From: Flavobacteriales bacterium UBA5871
GTDB lineage: Bacteria > Bacteroidota > Bacteroidia > Flavobacteriales_D > Crocinitomicaceae
Length of the DNA: 6,319 bases
Assembly: GCA_002432085.1 (NCBI GenBank)
Contig: DJFN01000014.1
Span: 1,421-7,739, forward strand
Direction: 5' to 3'
Below the pieces are notes generated by a model. The model made no database searches. It had not been told where the DNA came from and saw nothing but the letters and a program-made list of their open reading frames with translations. This document shows positions 1-4,989 of this stretch, piece after piece. The position numbers and the translations under genes are program-made. Numbering within the stretch: the first letter of the stretch is position 1; each line of letters begins with the position of its first letter.

Positions 1-848
1 ATACCGAGCTTCGGCAATTTGCGCTTGATGTTGATCCCGAACGAGCCCATCATAAAGAAGCCGTCGAGCGGGCGCATACCCAATTCCATTTTAATGTAGA
101 TCGGCGCCTGGATCTTACGACGCTCAGCCGGAACAGCTACCAATCCGAGCCGGAAACCGAGACGACCGATGGAAGCCGTGGATTTCGTTTCCGTTTCCGT
201 ATCAGTCAAAGAAGCGAATGGATGAATCGTCACATCGGCATAATAGCGGCGAATGAAACCGGCGCCCGCTTCTCCGTAAGAATCGGTATTGATGCGGTAA
301 TTCATTTGTGACGTAAGCTGAATACCGGCGTAAATTCCCGACCAGCGATAAGCATAGTTTCCGGTGAGCACGTCGCGCTCGTCTTTGTAAAACTCTTTAT
401 TGCTCAGGAAACCCGCCCGTGCGCCCAACAAACGCATATTCTGCGCCGGACATTTGATGAATTTTGTATTCGTGTATTCCATATTGCCGCTGGTGTATTT
501 ATCGACGTCGAGAATCACACGCTGCTGGCGCGTTTTGACACGAGAAGTAAAATTGAAGAAACCGCCGACTTCGAAATTGGTGCGTGGAACGCCGAACAGG
601 TTCAGCCACCCGCGACGGTAGCCGATTTCGGCCCCGAACTTGTTTTTGTAGCAGGCATAGGCGTTTGCTCCGACGCTGAAAGAAGTTCCCGAGAAATTGT
701 TCAGTGGAAGCTCGAATTGCAGCAGGTCGAAATTGATGTACAGGTTCGATACATCCGCCGGATTGTCTTTGATGATCTTGTAATTGATATTTTGCGCAAA
801 GCTGATCGTCCCGGTCAGTAGTGCAGCGATAAATCCCATTCGTTTCAT
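1..848 (-). CDS. Exported, probably outer-membrane beta-barrel protein (3' end beyond window)
   Basis: Reading the minus strand from the ATG at 848-846 gives 282 codons with no stop before the window edge, so the C-terminus is missing. The protein begins MKRMGFIAALLTGTISFAQN, a typical signal peptide with likely cleavage after FA and a mature start at Gln19, the common Bacteroidota pattern. The rest has no further hydrophobic helix. It is rich in alternating aromatic/polar and Gly segments such as KNKFGAEIGYRRGWLNLFG, YRWSGIYAGIQL and GRLGFRLGLVAV, as expected for amphipathic beta strands of an outer-membrane barrel. No enzymatic motif is visible. The role is unknown; a structural or porin-like envelope role is inferred from composition only. 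It is transcribed divergently from the phnA-like gene and has a promoter-like element just upstream. Confidence is high that it is a gene and moderate that it is a barrel. Confidence 0.82.
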   Translation of the reverse strand, partial: MKRMGFIAALLTGTISFAQNINYKIIKDNPADVSNLYINFDLLQFELPLNNFSGTSFSVGANAYACYKNKFGAEIGYRRGWLNLFGVPRTNFEVGGFFNFTSRVKTRQQRVILDVDKYTSGNMEYTNTKFIKCPAQNMRLLGARAGFLSNKEFYKDERDVLTGNYAYRWSGIYAGIQLTSQMNYRINTDSYGEAGAGFIRRYYADVTIHPFASLTDTETETKSTASIGRLGFRLGLVAVPAERRKIQAPIYIKMELGMRPLDGFFMMGSFGINIKRKLPKLG

Positions 849-864
849 GTGCGTGTTTTTTTGA

Positions 865-895
865 CAAAGTTGCCCGGAAGCTGGGGACGGGACAA
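865..895 (-). promoter_or_regulatory. Bacteroidota-type promoter for the left-edge gene
   Basis: On the minus strand TTG (895-893) is followed after 20 nt by CAACTTTG (872-865). This matches the Bacteroidota housekeeping consensus TTG-N19/20-TAnnTTTG except for the first base of the -7 box. The box ends 16 nt before the ATG at 848, giving a leader of only about 10 nt. There is no Shine-Dalgarno sequence, which is normal in this phylum. Confidence 0.45.
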
Positions 896-928
896 TACGG
901 CACGTGTCGTATATTGATAAACCGCACC

Positions 929-974
929 AACTTCCAACTCACCAACTTCCAATTGGCAATTCACCAACTCATCC
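929..974. repeat. Degenerate 7/8-bp tandem repeat (AACTTCC/AACTCACC type)
   Basis: On the plus strand the segment divides into AACTTCC, AACTCACC, AACTTCC, AATTGGC, AATTCACC and AACTCATCC, so AAYT recurs every 7-8 bp. It lies between the divergent left-edge gene and the phnA-like gene and ends 34 nt before the ATG at 1009. The same kind of unit in the same orientation precedes the CoA-transferase start near 4990. Function is unknown. It may be a simple-sequence intergenic element, or the upstream part of the promoter region of the + strand genes. Confidence 0.6.
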
Positions 975-1008
975 ACTAAAACCGTATATTTAGCGCCAAA
1001 GCACATTC

Positions 1009-1218
1009 ATGGAAGTAAAAGACAGCAACGGCAACCTGCTAAAAGAAGGCGACTCGGTAACGCTCATCAAGGATTTGAAAGTACGTGGAACATCTTCCGT
1101 ACTAAAGCGTGGTACAATGGTGAAAAACATCCGCCTGACCGACGATGAGGAGGAGATCGAAGGCAAGATCGACAAAGTACAGCTGGTGCTTAAAACGTGC
1201 TTCCTTAAAAAAGCGTAA
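1009..1218 (+). CDS. Stand-alone PhnA/YjdM C-terminal domain protein
   Basis: This 69-residue protein matches the C-terminal domain of the PhnA/YjdM family along its whole length: VKDSNGNLLKEGDSVTLIKD, LKVRGTSSVLKRGTMVKNIR and the final KIDKVQLVLKTCFLKKA. E. coli YjdM is about 111 residues and has an N-terminal zinc-ribbon with CxxC pairs. Here that part is absent, and translation starts directly at the small all-beta (SH3-like) domain. The family name comes from position near the phn locus in E. coli; it is not a C-P lyase component, and no phosphonate gene is nearby, so a phosphonate role should not be inferred. The start is well placed: upstream is the AACTTCC-type repeat and a weak -7-like TATATTTA (985-992) without a correctly spaced TTG. 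The next gene begins 2 nt after the stop, so the two are probably co-transcribed. Confidence 0.9.
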   Translation: MEVKDSNGNLLKEGDSVTLIKDLKVRGTSSVLKRGTMVKNIRLTDDEEEIEGKIDKVQLVLKTCFLKKA

Positions 1219-1220
1219 TA

Positions 1221-2135
1221 ATGTTGTTCTTCCGGAAAACAGCCGGGCATAAAAGACATTTTGCCCTGACCGGCGCGATCTGTTTGCTGCTGGCCGGCGT
1301 TCTCAGCTGCTTTGCGACCGTTTCGGAAAAGCCTTCGACGACTTACGATTTTTCCGATCCGTCTTCAAAAACGGCGCTGCCCGATACGCTGAAGGAAATC
1401 TCCGGACTCACTATGGTAAGTGAAACCGAGGTCGGCTGTGTACAGGACGAAAACGGCATTCTGTTCATTTACGACCTCGAAGAAAAAACGATCGCATTAG
1501 AAGTTGCTTTCGGAAAGGATGGCGACTACGAAGGACTTGCCAAAGTCGGAAACGATATGTACATCCTGCGAAGCGACGGTGTGTTGTTCGAGCTGAAGAA
1601 TTACGCGTCGGAAAAAATGAAAGTCGATTCGATCATTACCGGCATTCCGTCTACGAACAATGAAGGCCTGTGCTACGACCAAAAAAATCACCGACTGCTG
1701 GTTGCCTGCAAGAATGCGAGCAGCAAGGAACAACGCAACAAGCGCATGATCTATGCAGTGGATCTCAAGACAAAGAAAATGAATGCCGAACCGGCTTATA
1801 CGATGGATGTCAACGAGATCAAGCAATTTGCGCGCCATCATGACATCGAGCTTCCGACGAAGGTTAAAAAGAACAGCGAAGTGCGCGAAGCGTTTGTGCG
1901 TTTCAAGCCTTCTGCGATTTGTCTGCATCCATTAAATGGCAAACTGTACATGCTTTCAGCTGTCGATCACATGCTTTTTGTATTGGATCAGCAAGGCAAG
2001 CTCGATCAGATCGAAGTGCTCGATGCCGAGCTGTTCAATAAATCCGAAGGCATCTGCTTTCTGCCGAATGGCGATCTGCTCATTTCCAACGAAGGGCAGG
2101 AGAAAAAGCCGAACATTCTTCGCTTCAATTATTAA
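1221..2135 (+). CDS. SdiA-regulated-type beta-propeller protein, probable lipoprotein
   Basis: This 304-residue protein resembles the SdiA-regulated family (PF06977 type), which is widespread in Bacteroidota and folds as a beta-propeller. The N-terminus has a basic start, a hydrophobic stretch (residues about 14-29) and VLSC at 27-30, a plausible lipobox, so a lipid-anchored exported protein with Cys30 at its mature N-terminus is likely. Recurrent blade motifs are visible: KEISGL (58-63), DYEGL (102-106), NNEGL (146-150), KPSAI (229-233) and KSEGI (274-278), the last leading into LPNGDLLISNEGQ. The repeated Glu-Gly/Ser-Gly/Ala motif opening each blade is the hallmark I rely on. The substrate is unknown; the family name only reflects a Salmonella regulon and says nothing about quorum sensing here. 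It starts 2 nt after the PhnA-domain gene, suggesting translational coupling. It could instead be called a generic NHL/YVTN-like propeller protein. Confidence 0.85.
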   Translation: MLFFRKTAGHKRHFALTGAICLLLAGVLSCFATVSEKPSTTYDFSDPSSKTALPDTLKEISGLTMVSETEVGCVQDENGILFIYDLEEKTIALEVAFGKDGDYEGLAKVGNDMYILRSDGVLFELKNYASEKMKVDSIITGIPSTNNEGLCYDQKNHRLLVACKNASSKEQRNKRMIYAVDLKTKKMNAEPAYTMDVNEIKQFARHHDIELPTKVKKNSEVREAFVRFKPSAICLHPLNGKLYMLSAVDHMLFVLDQQGKLDQIEVLDAELFNKSEGICFLPNGDLLISNEGQEKKPNILRFNY

Positions 2136-2202
2136 AAGCTGTTAAAGACGGAACGGAATTTGTTATTTGGGCTATTTTTAAACCCTCAAAAACTACATTC
2201 CC

Positions 2203-2919
2203 GTGACGATCAAGCCAAAACTGTTGCCACCTGCCCTATTTATTGTGTTGTTAATTCTCTGCGGTTCCGCATTTGCCCAGCCGCACGACTGGATGCCAAA
2301 ACCAAAGCCGTACACCTGGATGTTCGGTCTAGGATGGAACGCTGTAGATGATGACGGACGCCCGTTCTGTCAGCCTTTCGACGCACCGCAATCCTGGCAT
2401 ATCCGGCCGTATCCAACGCGTTTGAATGTCGACCGTTACCTCAACAAAGGATTCAGCGTGGAGTTTACCGGAGCTTACAACCGCTACAATGGTGCAAACC
2501 TTGTCAACGGTTCGACTGGTCTGGGCGGAACCTTCATTTCCCTTGATCTGAACGGCAAATACAGCTTTTACAACCTGATGAGCGTCAACTGGTTCGATCC
2601 GTATGTTTCCCTTGGATTCGGCGGAACGATCCGAAGCGCGTACCCAACAACGTTCGTTCCGACACTTAACAGTGCGATCGGCGCCAACTTCTGGGTTTAT
2701 AAAAATTGGGGAATTCAGCTACAAACCAGCGCAAAATTCGGCATAAAATCCGATTTCTACCGAACCGATGCGAACTACCTGCAGCATTCTGCCGGAATCG
2801 TTTACAAGATCGAACCGGGCATGAAGAAAAACAAGTCCAACGACAAACGTCGCTATCCGTGGATCAGAAAGAAGAAAAGCTATCGCGGCGGAGATAACAG
2901 TAATAAGAACGGACGCTAA
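2203..2919 (+). CDS. Small outer-membrane beta-barrel protein with basic C-terminal tail
   Basis: This is a 238-residue protein. GTG at 2203 is chosen as start because it is the only canonical start after the in-frame stop at 2179-2181, and it yields a clean signal peptide (hydrophobic 11-20, cleavage AFA|Q at 25/26); the next ATG would lose it. Residues about 37-203 look like an eight-strand-type barrel: YTWMFGLGWNAV, GFSVEFTGAYNRYNG, TFISLDLNGKYSFYN, DPYVSLGFGGTI, SAIGANFWVYKNWGIQL and QHSAGIVYKI. This resembles the N-terminal barrel of Flavobacterial OmpA-like proteins, but no peptidoglycan-binding OmpA C-terminal domain follows. Instead residues 208-238 form a tail with 13 Lys/Arg. A structural envelope role is inferred. 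It lies 67 nt after the propeller gene, so it may share that transcript or use a promoter in the gap (TATTTTTA at 2173-2180 is a weak -7 candidate). Confidence 0.85.
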   Translation: MTIKPKLLPPALFIVLLILCGSAFAQPHDWMPKPKPYTWMFGLGWNAVDDDGRPFCQPFDAPQSWHIRPYPTRLNVDRYLNKGFSVEFTGAYNRYNGANLVNGSTGLGGTFISLDLNGKYSFYNLMSVNWFDPYVSLGFGGTIRSAYPTTFVPTLNSAIGANFWVYKNWGIQLQTSAKFGIKSDFYRTDANYLQHSAGIVYKIEPGMKKNKSNDKRRYPWIRKKKSYRGGDNSNKNGR

Positions 2920-2979
2920 CAATTGACAATTGACAATGTTGCAATTGACAATTAATTGTCCACTGTCCAATGTCAATTG
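2920..2979. repeat. AATTGAC heptad repeat with palindrome in convergent gap
   Basis: ATTGACA occurs at 2922-2928, 2929-2935 and 2944-2950 and its complement TGTCAAT at 2971-2977, with related ATTGTCC and CTGTCC units between. CAATTGACA (2942-2950) and TGTCAATTG (2971-2979) form perfect 9-bp inverted arms with a 20-nt loop. GACAATTAATTGTC (2947-2960) is a perfect 14-bp palindrome. The segment fills the gap between two convergent stop codons, so it could serve as a bidirectional 3'-end structure, although no long T-run follows either arm. Confidence 0.7.
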
Positions 2980-2984
2980 AAGAA

Positions 2985-4211
2985 TTACCCTTTGAGACCG
3001 AGAATCAATAAATCCAGGTCTTTGTATTTCAGATCGAATACTTTTCCGAGCACTTCGCTGGTGAGGATACCGCGGTAAATGTAAACGCCGCCACGGAATC
3101 CGAAATCGTTGCGGATGAGCTCCTGGCAACCACCCGATTCTCCCATGGAAAGCAAAATGGGCGAGAAGATGTTCGACAACGCAAAAGAAGCCGTTCGTGG
3201 TACGCGTGAAGCGATATTCGGAACACAGTAATGCGTTACGCCGTGCTTGACGAAAGTCGGCTTGTTGTGATTGGTCACGCGTGAAGTCTCAAAGCAGCCG
3301 CCCTGATCGATGCTCACATCCACCACTACGGCGCCTTCTTTCATATTCTGGACCATGTCTTCGGAAACCACGCAAGGTGTGCGTCCCAAAGGAGAACGGA
3401 TCGCTCCGATCACAACGTCGGCGCGCATAACAGATTTCGCGAGCACTTTCGGCTGCAGGATGGATGTATAAATACGCGAGCCCAGATCATTCTGCAAACG
3501 GCGCAGACGTGACAAGCTGTTATCGAATACTTTCACCGAAGCACCGAGTCCCATGGCTGCACGCGTGGCGAATTCACCCACGGTTCCGGCGCCTAGCACC
3601 ACTACTTCGGTTGGCTGAACACCCGCGATTCCGCCCAGCATAATGCCTTTCCCGGAATTGAACGACGACAGTAATTCGCCTGCGATCAGGATGGAAGTCG
3701 TGCCTGCGATTTCGCCCATTGTTCTCACTACCGGGAAAACACCGTCTTCGTCGCGGATGTAATCCCAAGCGATGGCCGTAATTTTCTTCTGAATGAGCTT
3801 TTGCAGGATGATTTTCGGCTGTACGCTCAACTGCAATGCCGAGATCAGCGTCTGGTTGCCCGACATATAATCCACTTCTTCTTCCGACGGTGGGGCGACT
3901 TTCAGGATAAGATCGCACTGAAAAACGGACTTTGCGTCCGGAACGATATTTGCCCCGGCTTCGCTGTATTCGTTGTCGGAAAAATTGCTGGAAACACCGG
4001 CGCCCATTTCCACGTGAACGTGATGTCCGTTGGCGGTAAGCAGCGAAACGGCCTCCGGTACGAGGGCCACGCGGCGTTCCTGAAAGCTGGTTTCCTTCGG
4101 AATACCGATCAGCAGTTTTCCTTTTTTCTTGGAAATTTCGAGCATTTCCTCCATCGGGAGGATGTTTCCTTCTTTGAGGAGCTGCTTCAGCAATTCAGGA
4201 TCTTTCACCAT
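2985..4211 (-). CDS. ald: Alanine dehydrogenase-like NAD(P)-binding oxidoreductase
   Basis: This 408-residue protein belongs to the alanine dehydrogenase/PntA family. Classical Ald interconverts L-alanine and pyruvate plus ammonium with NAD. After a ~32-residue N-terminal extension (seen in Flavobacterial members) come IGIPKET..ERRVAL (35-50, Arg47 = substrate-binding Arg15 of Mycobacterium Ald), LILKVAPP (Lys104 = Lys75), the Rossmann loop GAGTVG (207-212), VIGAIRSPLGRTP, DVSIDQGGCFE (Asp302 = catalytic Asp270) and KHGVTHYCVPNIASRVPRT. The catalytic His96 of classical Ald aligns, without gaps, with Gln127 (ISALQLS). The C-terminal ~50 residues also diverge from classical Ald. Substrate is therefore uncertain: alanine dehydrogenase is the conventional name, but another amino- or opine-type dehydrogenase in the same fold is possible. 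It has its own promoter and an upstream terminator, and converges on the barrel gene. The symbol reflects family naming only. Confidence 0.85.
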   Translation of the reverse strand: MVKDPELLKQLLKEGNILPMEEMLEISKKKGKLLIGIPKETSFQERRVALVPEAVSLLTANGHHVHVEMGAGVSSNFSDNEYSEAGANIVPDAKSVFQCDLILKVAPPSEEEVDYMSGNQTLISALQLSVQPKIILQKLIQKKITAIAWDYIRDEDGVFPVVRTMGEIAGTTSILIAGELLSSFNSGKGIMLGGIAGVQPTEVVVLGAGTVGEFATRAAMGLGASVKVFDNSLSRLRRLQNDLGSRIYTSILQPKVLAKSVMRADVVIGAIRSPLGRTPCVVSEDMVQNMKEGAVVVDVSIDQGGCFETSRVTNHNKPTFVKHGVTHYCVPNIASRVPRTASFALSNIFSPILLSMGESGGCQELIRNDFGFRGGVYIYRGILTSEVLGKVFDLKYKDLDLLILGLKG

Positions 4212-4235
4212 ATACGCGGGTGTTTCGGAGTAGTA

Positions 4236-4265
4236 CGAATATACGCATCAATTGATAATTGACAA
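4236..4265 (-). promoter_or_regulatory. Bacteroidota-type promoter for the ald-like gene
   Basis: On the minus strand TTG (4265-4263) is followed after exactly 19 nt by TATATTCG (4243-4236), one mismatch from TAnnTTTG. The spacing is optimal for the Bacteroidota primary sigma factor. The -7 box lies 24 nt upstream of the ATG at 4211, giving an expected 5' leader of around 18 nt. The terminator just upstream supports independent transcription from here. Confidence 0.6.
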
Positions 4266-4285
4266 GCGCTTACGGGCGGAAACTA

Positions 4286-4317
4286 AAAACCCCTCCGTGC
4301 GAAACGAAAGGGGTTTT
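4286..4317 (-). terminator. Intrinsic terminator of the short helical-protein gene
   Basis: AAAACCCCT (4286-4294) and AGGGGTTTT (4309-4317) form a perfect 9-bp stem, and the 14-nt loop can add a small CGT/ACG pair. Read on the minus strand, the stem ends in GGGG followed by five T, then AGTTT, a standard Rho-independent form. It lies 42 nt after the stop of the 4689-4360 gene and before the ald promoter. The A/T-flanked stem is nearly symmetric, so it could act on the plus strand too. Confidence 0.85.
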
Positions 4318-4359
4318 CCTCTACGATATATACAACTAAACCTAAGTCTTGAATCGATT

Positions 4360-4689
4360 TTAGTGAGCTTCCTGTTTCCGCGCCATGTGGTACGAATGAT
4401 AGAAAGCAGGGTGAGCAGGGACGGAAGCCAGTCGATCGATGGTGTGCTGAAGCAGCAGATCGATCTCGCGGACCAGCACCTTACACAGCTCGGAAACGTG
4501 GGCGGCATTGGCCGCAATGGACGGAGCAGAAAGCTTTTCGCTGATCAGCAGGTCCAGTTTGGCAACTTTGGTCGCAAACCTCGAAAAAGCACTTCCGAAT
4601 CCTTCGATAGTATTCCAATAAAGGTGATGAGTAGCGCAGACTTCTTCAACTGCTTTATACATCTCGATTTTGGTTGCGGTGTTGTCCAT
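4360..4689 (-). CDS. Short predicted all-helical protein of unknown function
   Basis: I do not recognise this 109-residue protein with certainty. It has no signal peptide or transmembrane segment and looks all-helical: amphipathic stretches TKIEMYKAVEEVCATHHLYW (6-25), FGSAFSRFATKVAKLDLLIS (31-50), then APSIAANAAHVSELCKVLVR (55-74) and EIDLLLQHTIDRLASV (75-90). The opening (MYKAVEEVC...WNTI..F...F..FATKVAKL) recalls helical hypothetical proteins common in Bacteroidota, usually about twice as long, so this may be a naturally shortened member. The tail carries His93, His98, His101 and His109. The ATG at 4689 lacks a Shine-Dalgarno sequence. There is no sign of a frameshifted continuation, since only 42 nt separate the stop from a strong terminator. 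It may be downstream of the possible small ORF at 4820-4728. Confidence 0.7.
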   Translation of the reverse strand: MDNTATKIEMYKAVEEVCATHHLYWNTIEGFGSAFSRFATKVAKLDLLISEKLSAPSIAANAAHVSELCKVLVREIDLLLQHTIDRLASVPAHPAFYHSYHMARKQEAH

Positions 4690-4727
4690 GGTTGTTTGTG
4701 TTATTCCGATTTGGATGGTTTGTTTTA

Positions 4728-4820
4728 TTAGATAACGCTGGAATTGCAGAAAAGTTCGGAGCGAACAGGGGGTAAAACCCCCAACAGTGGCTTCGGTTTA
4801 GGGAACGGTAGTTTTTTCAT
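4728..4820 (-). CDS. Possible 30-codon ORF or structured leader RNA
   Basis: On the minus strand an ATG at 4820 opens a 30-codon frame starting MKKLPFPKPKPLLGV, a basic, proline-rich peptide, and ends in TAA 38 nt before the helical-protein start. Two perfect hairpins lie within it: GGGGGT-AAA-ACCCCC (4768-4782) and GTTCG-GAG-CGAAC (4754-4766), with TTTT directly after the second on the minus strand (4753-4750). It could thus be a leader peptide with an attenuator-like structure, a small RNA, or chance. The frame is open further upstream, but that part only reads through the repeat array, so the ATG at 4820 is the only sensible start. Weak support. Confidence 0.25.
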   Translation of the reverse strand: MKKLPFPKPKPLLGVLPPVRSELFCNSSVI

Positions 4821-4826
4821 AGTTAA

Positions 4827-4981
4827 CGAGTTTATGAGTTGAAGAGTTTTTGAGTTGATTGAATTCATTCTACCATTTGCAACTCGATAACTTATTAACT
4901 CTCCAACTCTCCAACTCTCCAACTCTCCAACTCTCCAACTCTCCAACTCATCAACTTCAAAACTTCCAACTTCTAACTACC
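4827..4981. repeat. 8-bp periodic AACTC array with inverted arms
   Basis: The right arm (4881-4981) is built of AACTnnnn units in strict 8-bp register: AACTCGAT, AACTTATT, six perfect AACTCTCC copies (4897-4944), AACTCATC and AACTTCAA, then three 7-bp units AACTTCC, AACTTCT and AACTACC. The left arm (4827-4856) has GAGTT at 4828, 4836, 4844 and 4852, the reverse complement at the same 8-bp spacing. The four left blocks align in register with 4881, 4889, 4897 and 4905 around a 24-nt centre (4857-4880), giving an interrupted hairpin of 5-6-bp blocks. Both arms read AACTC towards a flanking start codon: the ATG at 4990 (+) and the candidate ATG at 4820 (-). Function unknown. Confidence 0.85.
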
Positions 4982-4985
4982 TTTG
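4978..4985 (+). promoter_or_regulatory. -7-like box TACCTTTG directly before the CoA-transferase start
   Basis: TACCTTTG is a perfect match to the Bacteroidota -7 consensus TAnnTTTG and ends only 4 nt before the ATG at 4990. If used, transcription would begin at or next to the start codon, making a leaderless mRNA. No TTG occurs at the expected -33 distance, where the AACTTC/AACTCATC units lie instead, so the promoter is unproven. Confidence 0.35.
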
Positions 4986-4989
4986 ATTC

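Noticed and set aside
499..945. 148-codon minus-strand frame
   Set aside because: It overlaps the left-edge gene in another frame; that gene has a signal peptide, a barrel-like composition and a promoter, while this frame has an Arg/Gln-rich shadow composition.
985..992. Promoter for the phnA-like gene (TATATTTA)
   Set aside because: The last base differs from TAnnTTTG and the nearest TTG (953-955) is about 29 nt away, too far; it was noted in the gene entry only.
3801..4262. 153-codon plus-strand frame
   Set aside because: It is antisense to the conserved ald-like gene and shows no domain.
4252..4731. 159-codon plus-strand frame
   Set aside because: It runs antisense through the terminator and the helical-protein gene; the minus frame has a coherent helical pattern and a matching terminator.
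4754..4782. Plus-strand intrinsic terminator
   Set aside because: No gene on the plus strand ends here, and the plus strand has no T-run after the G/C hairpin.
4728..4946. 72-codon minus-strand frame with repeated ESWRVGEL-like units
   Set aside because: The repeated part is only the translation of the 8-bp AACTCTCC array; only the downstream 30 codons could be real.
4881..4981. CRISPR-like array
   Set aside because: The unit is 8 bp with no unique spacers and no cas genes nearby; it is a simple tandem repeat.
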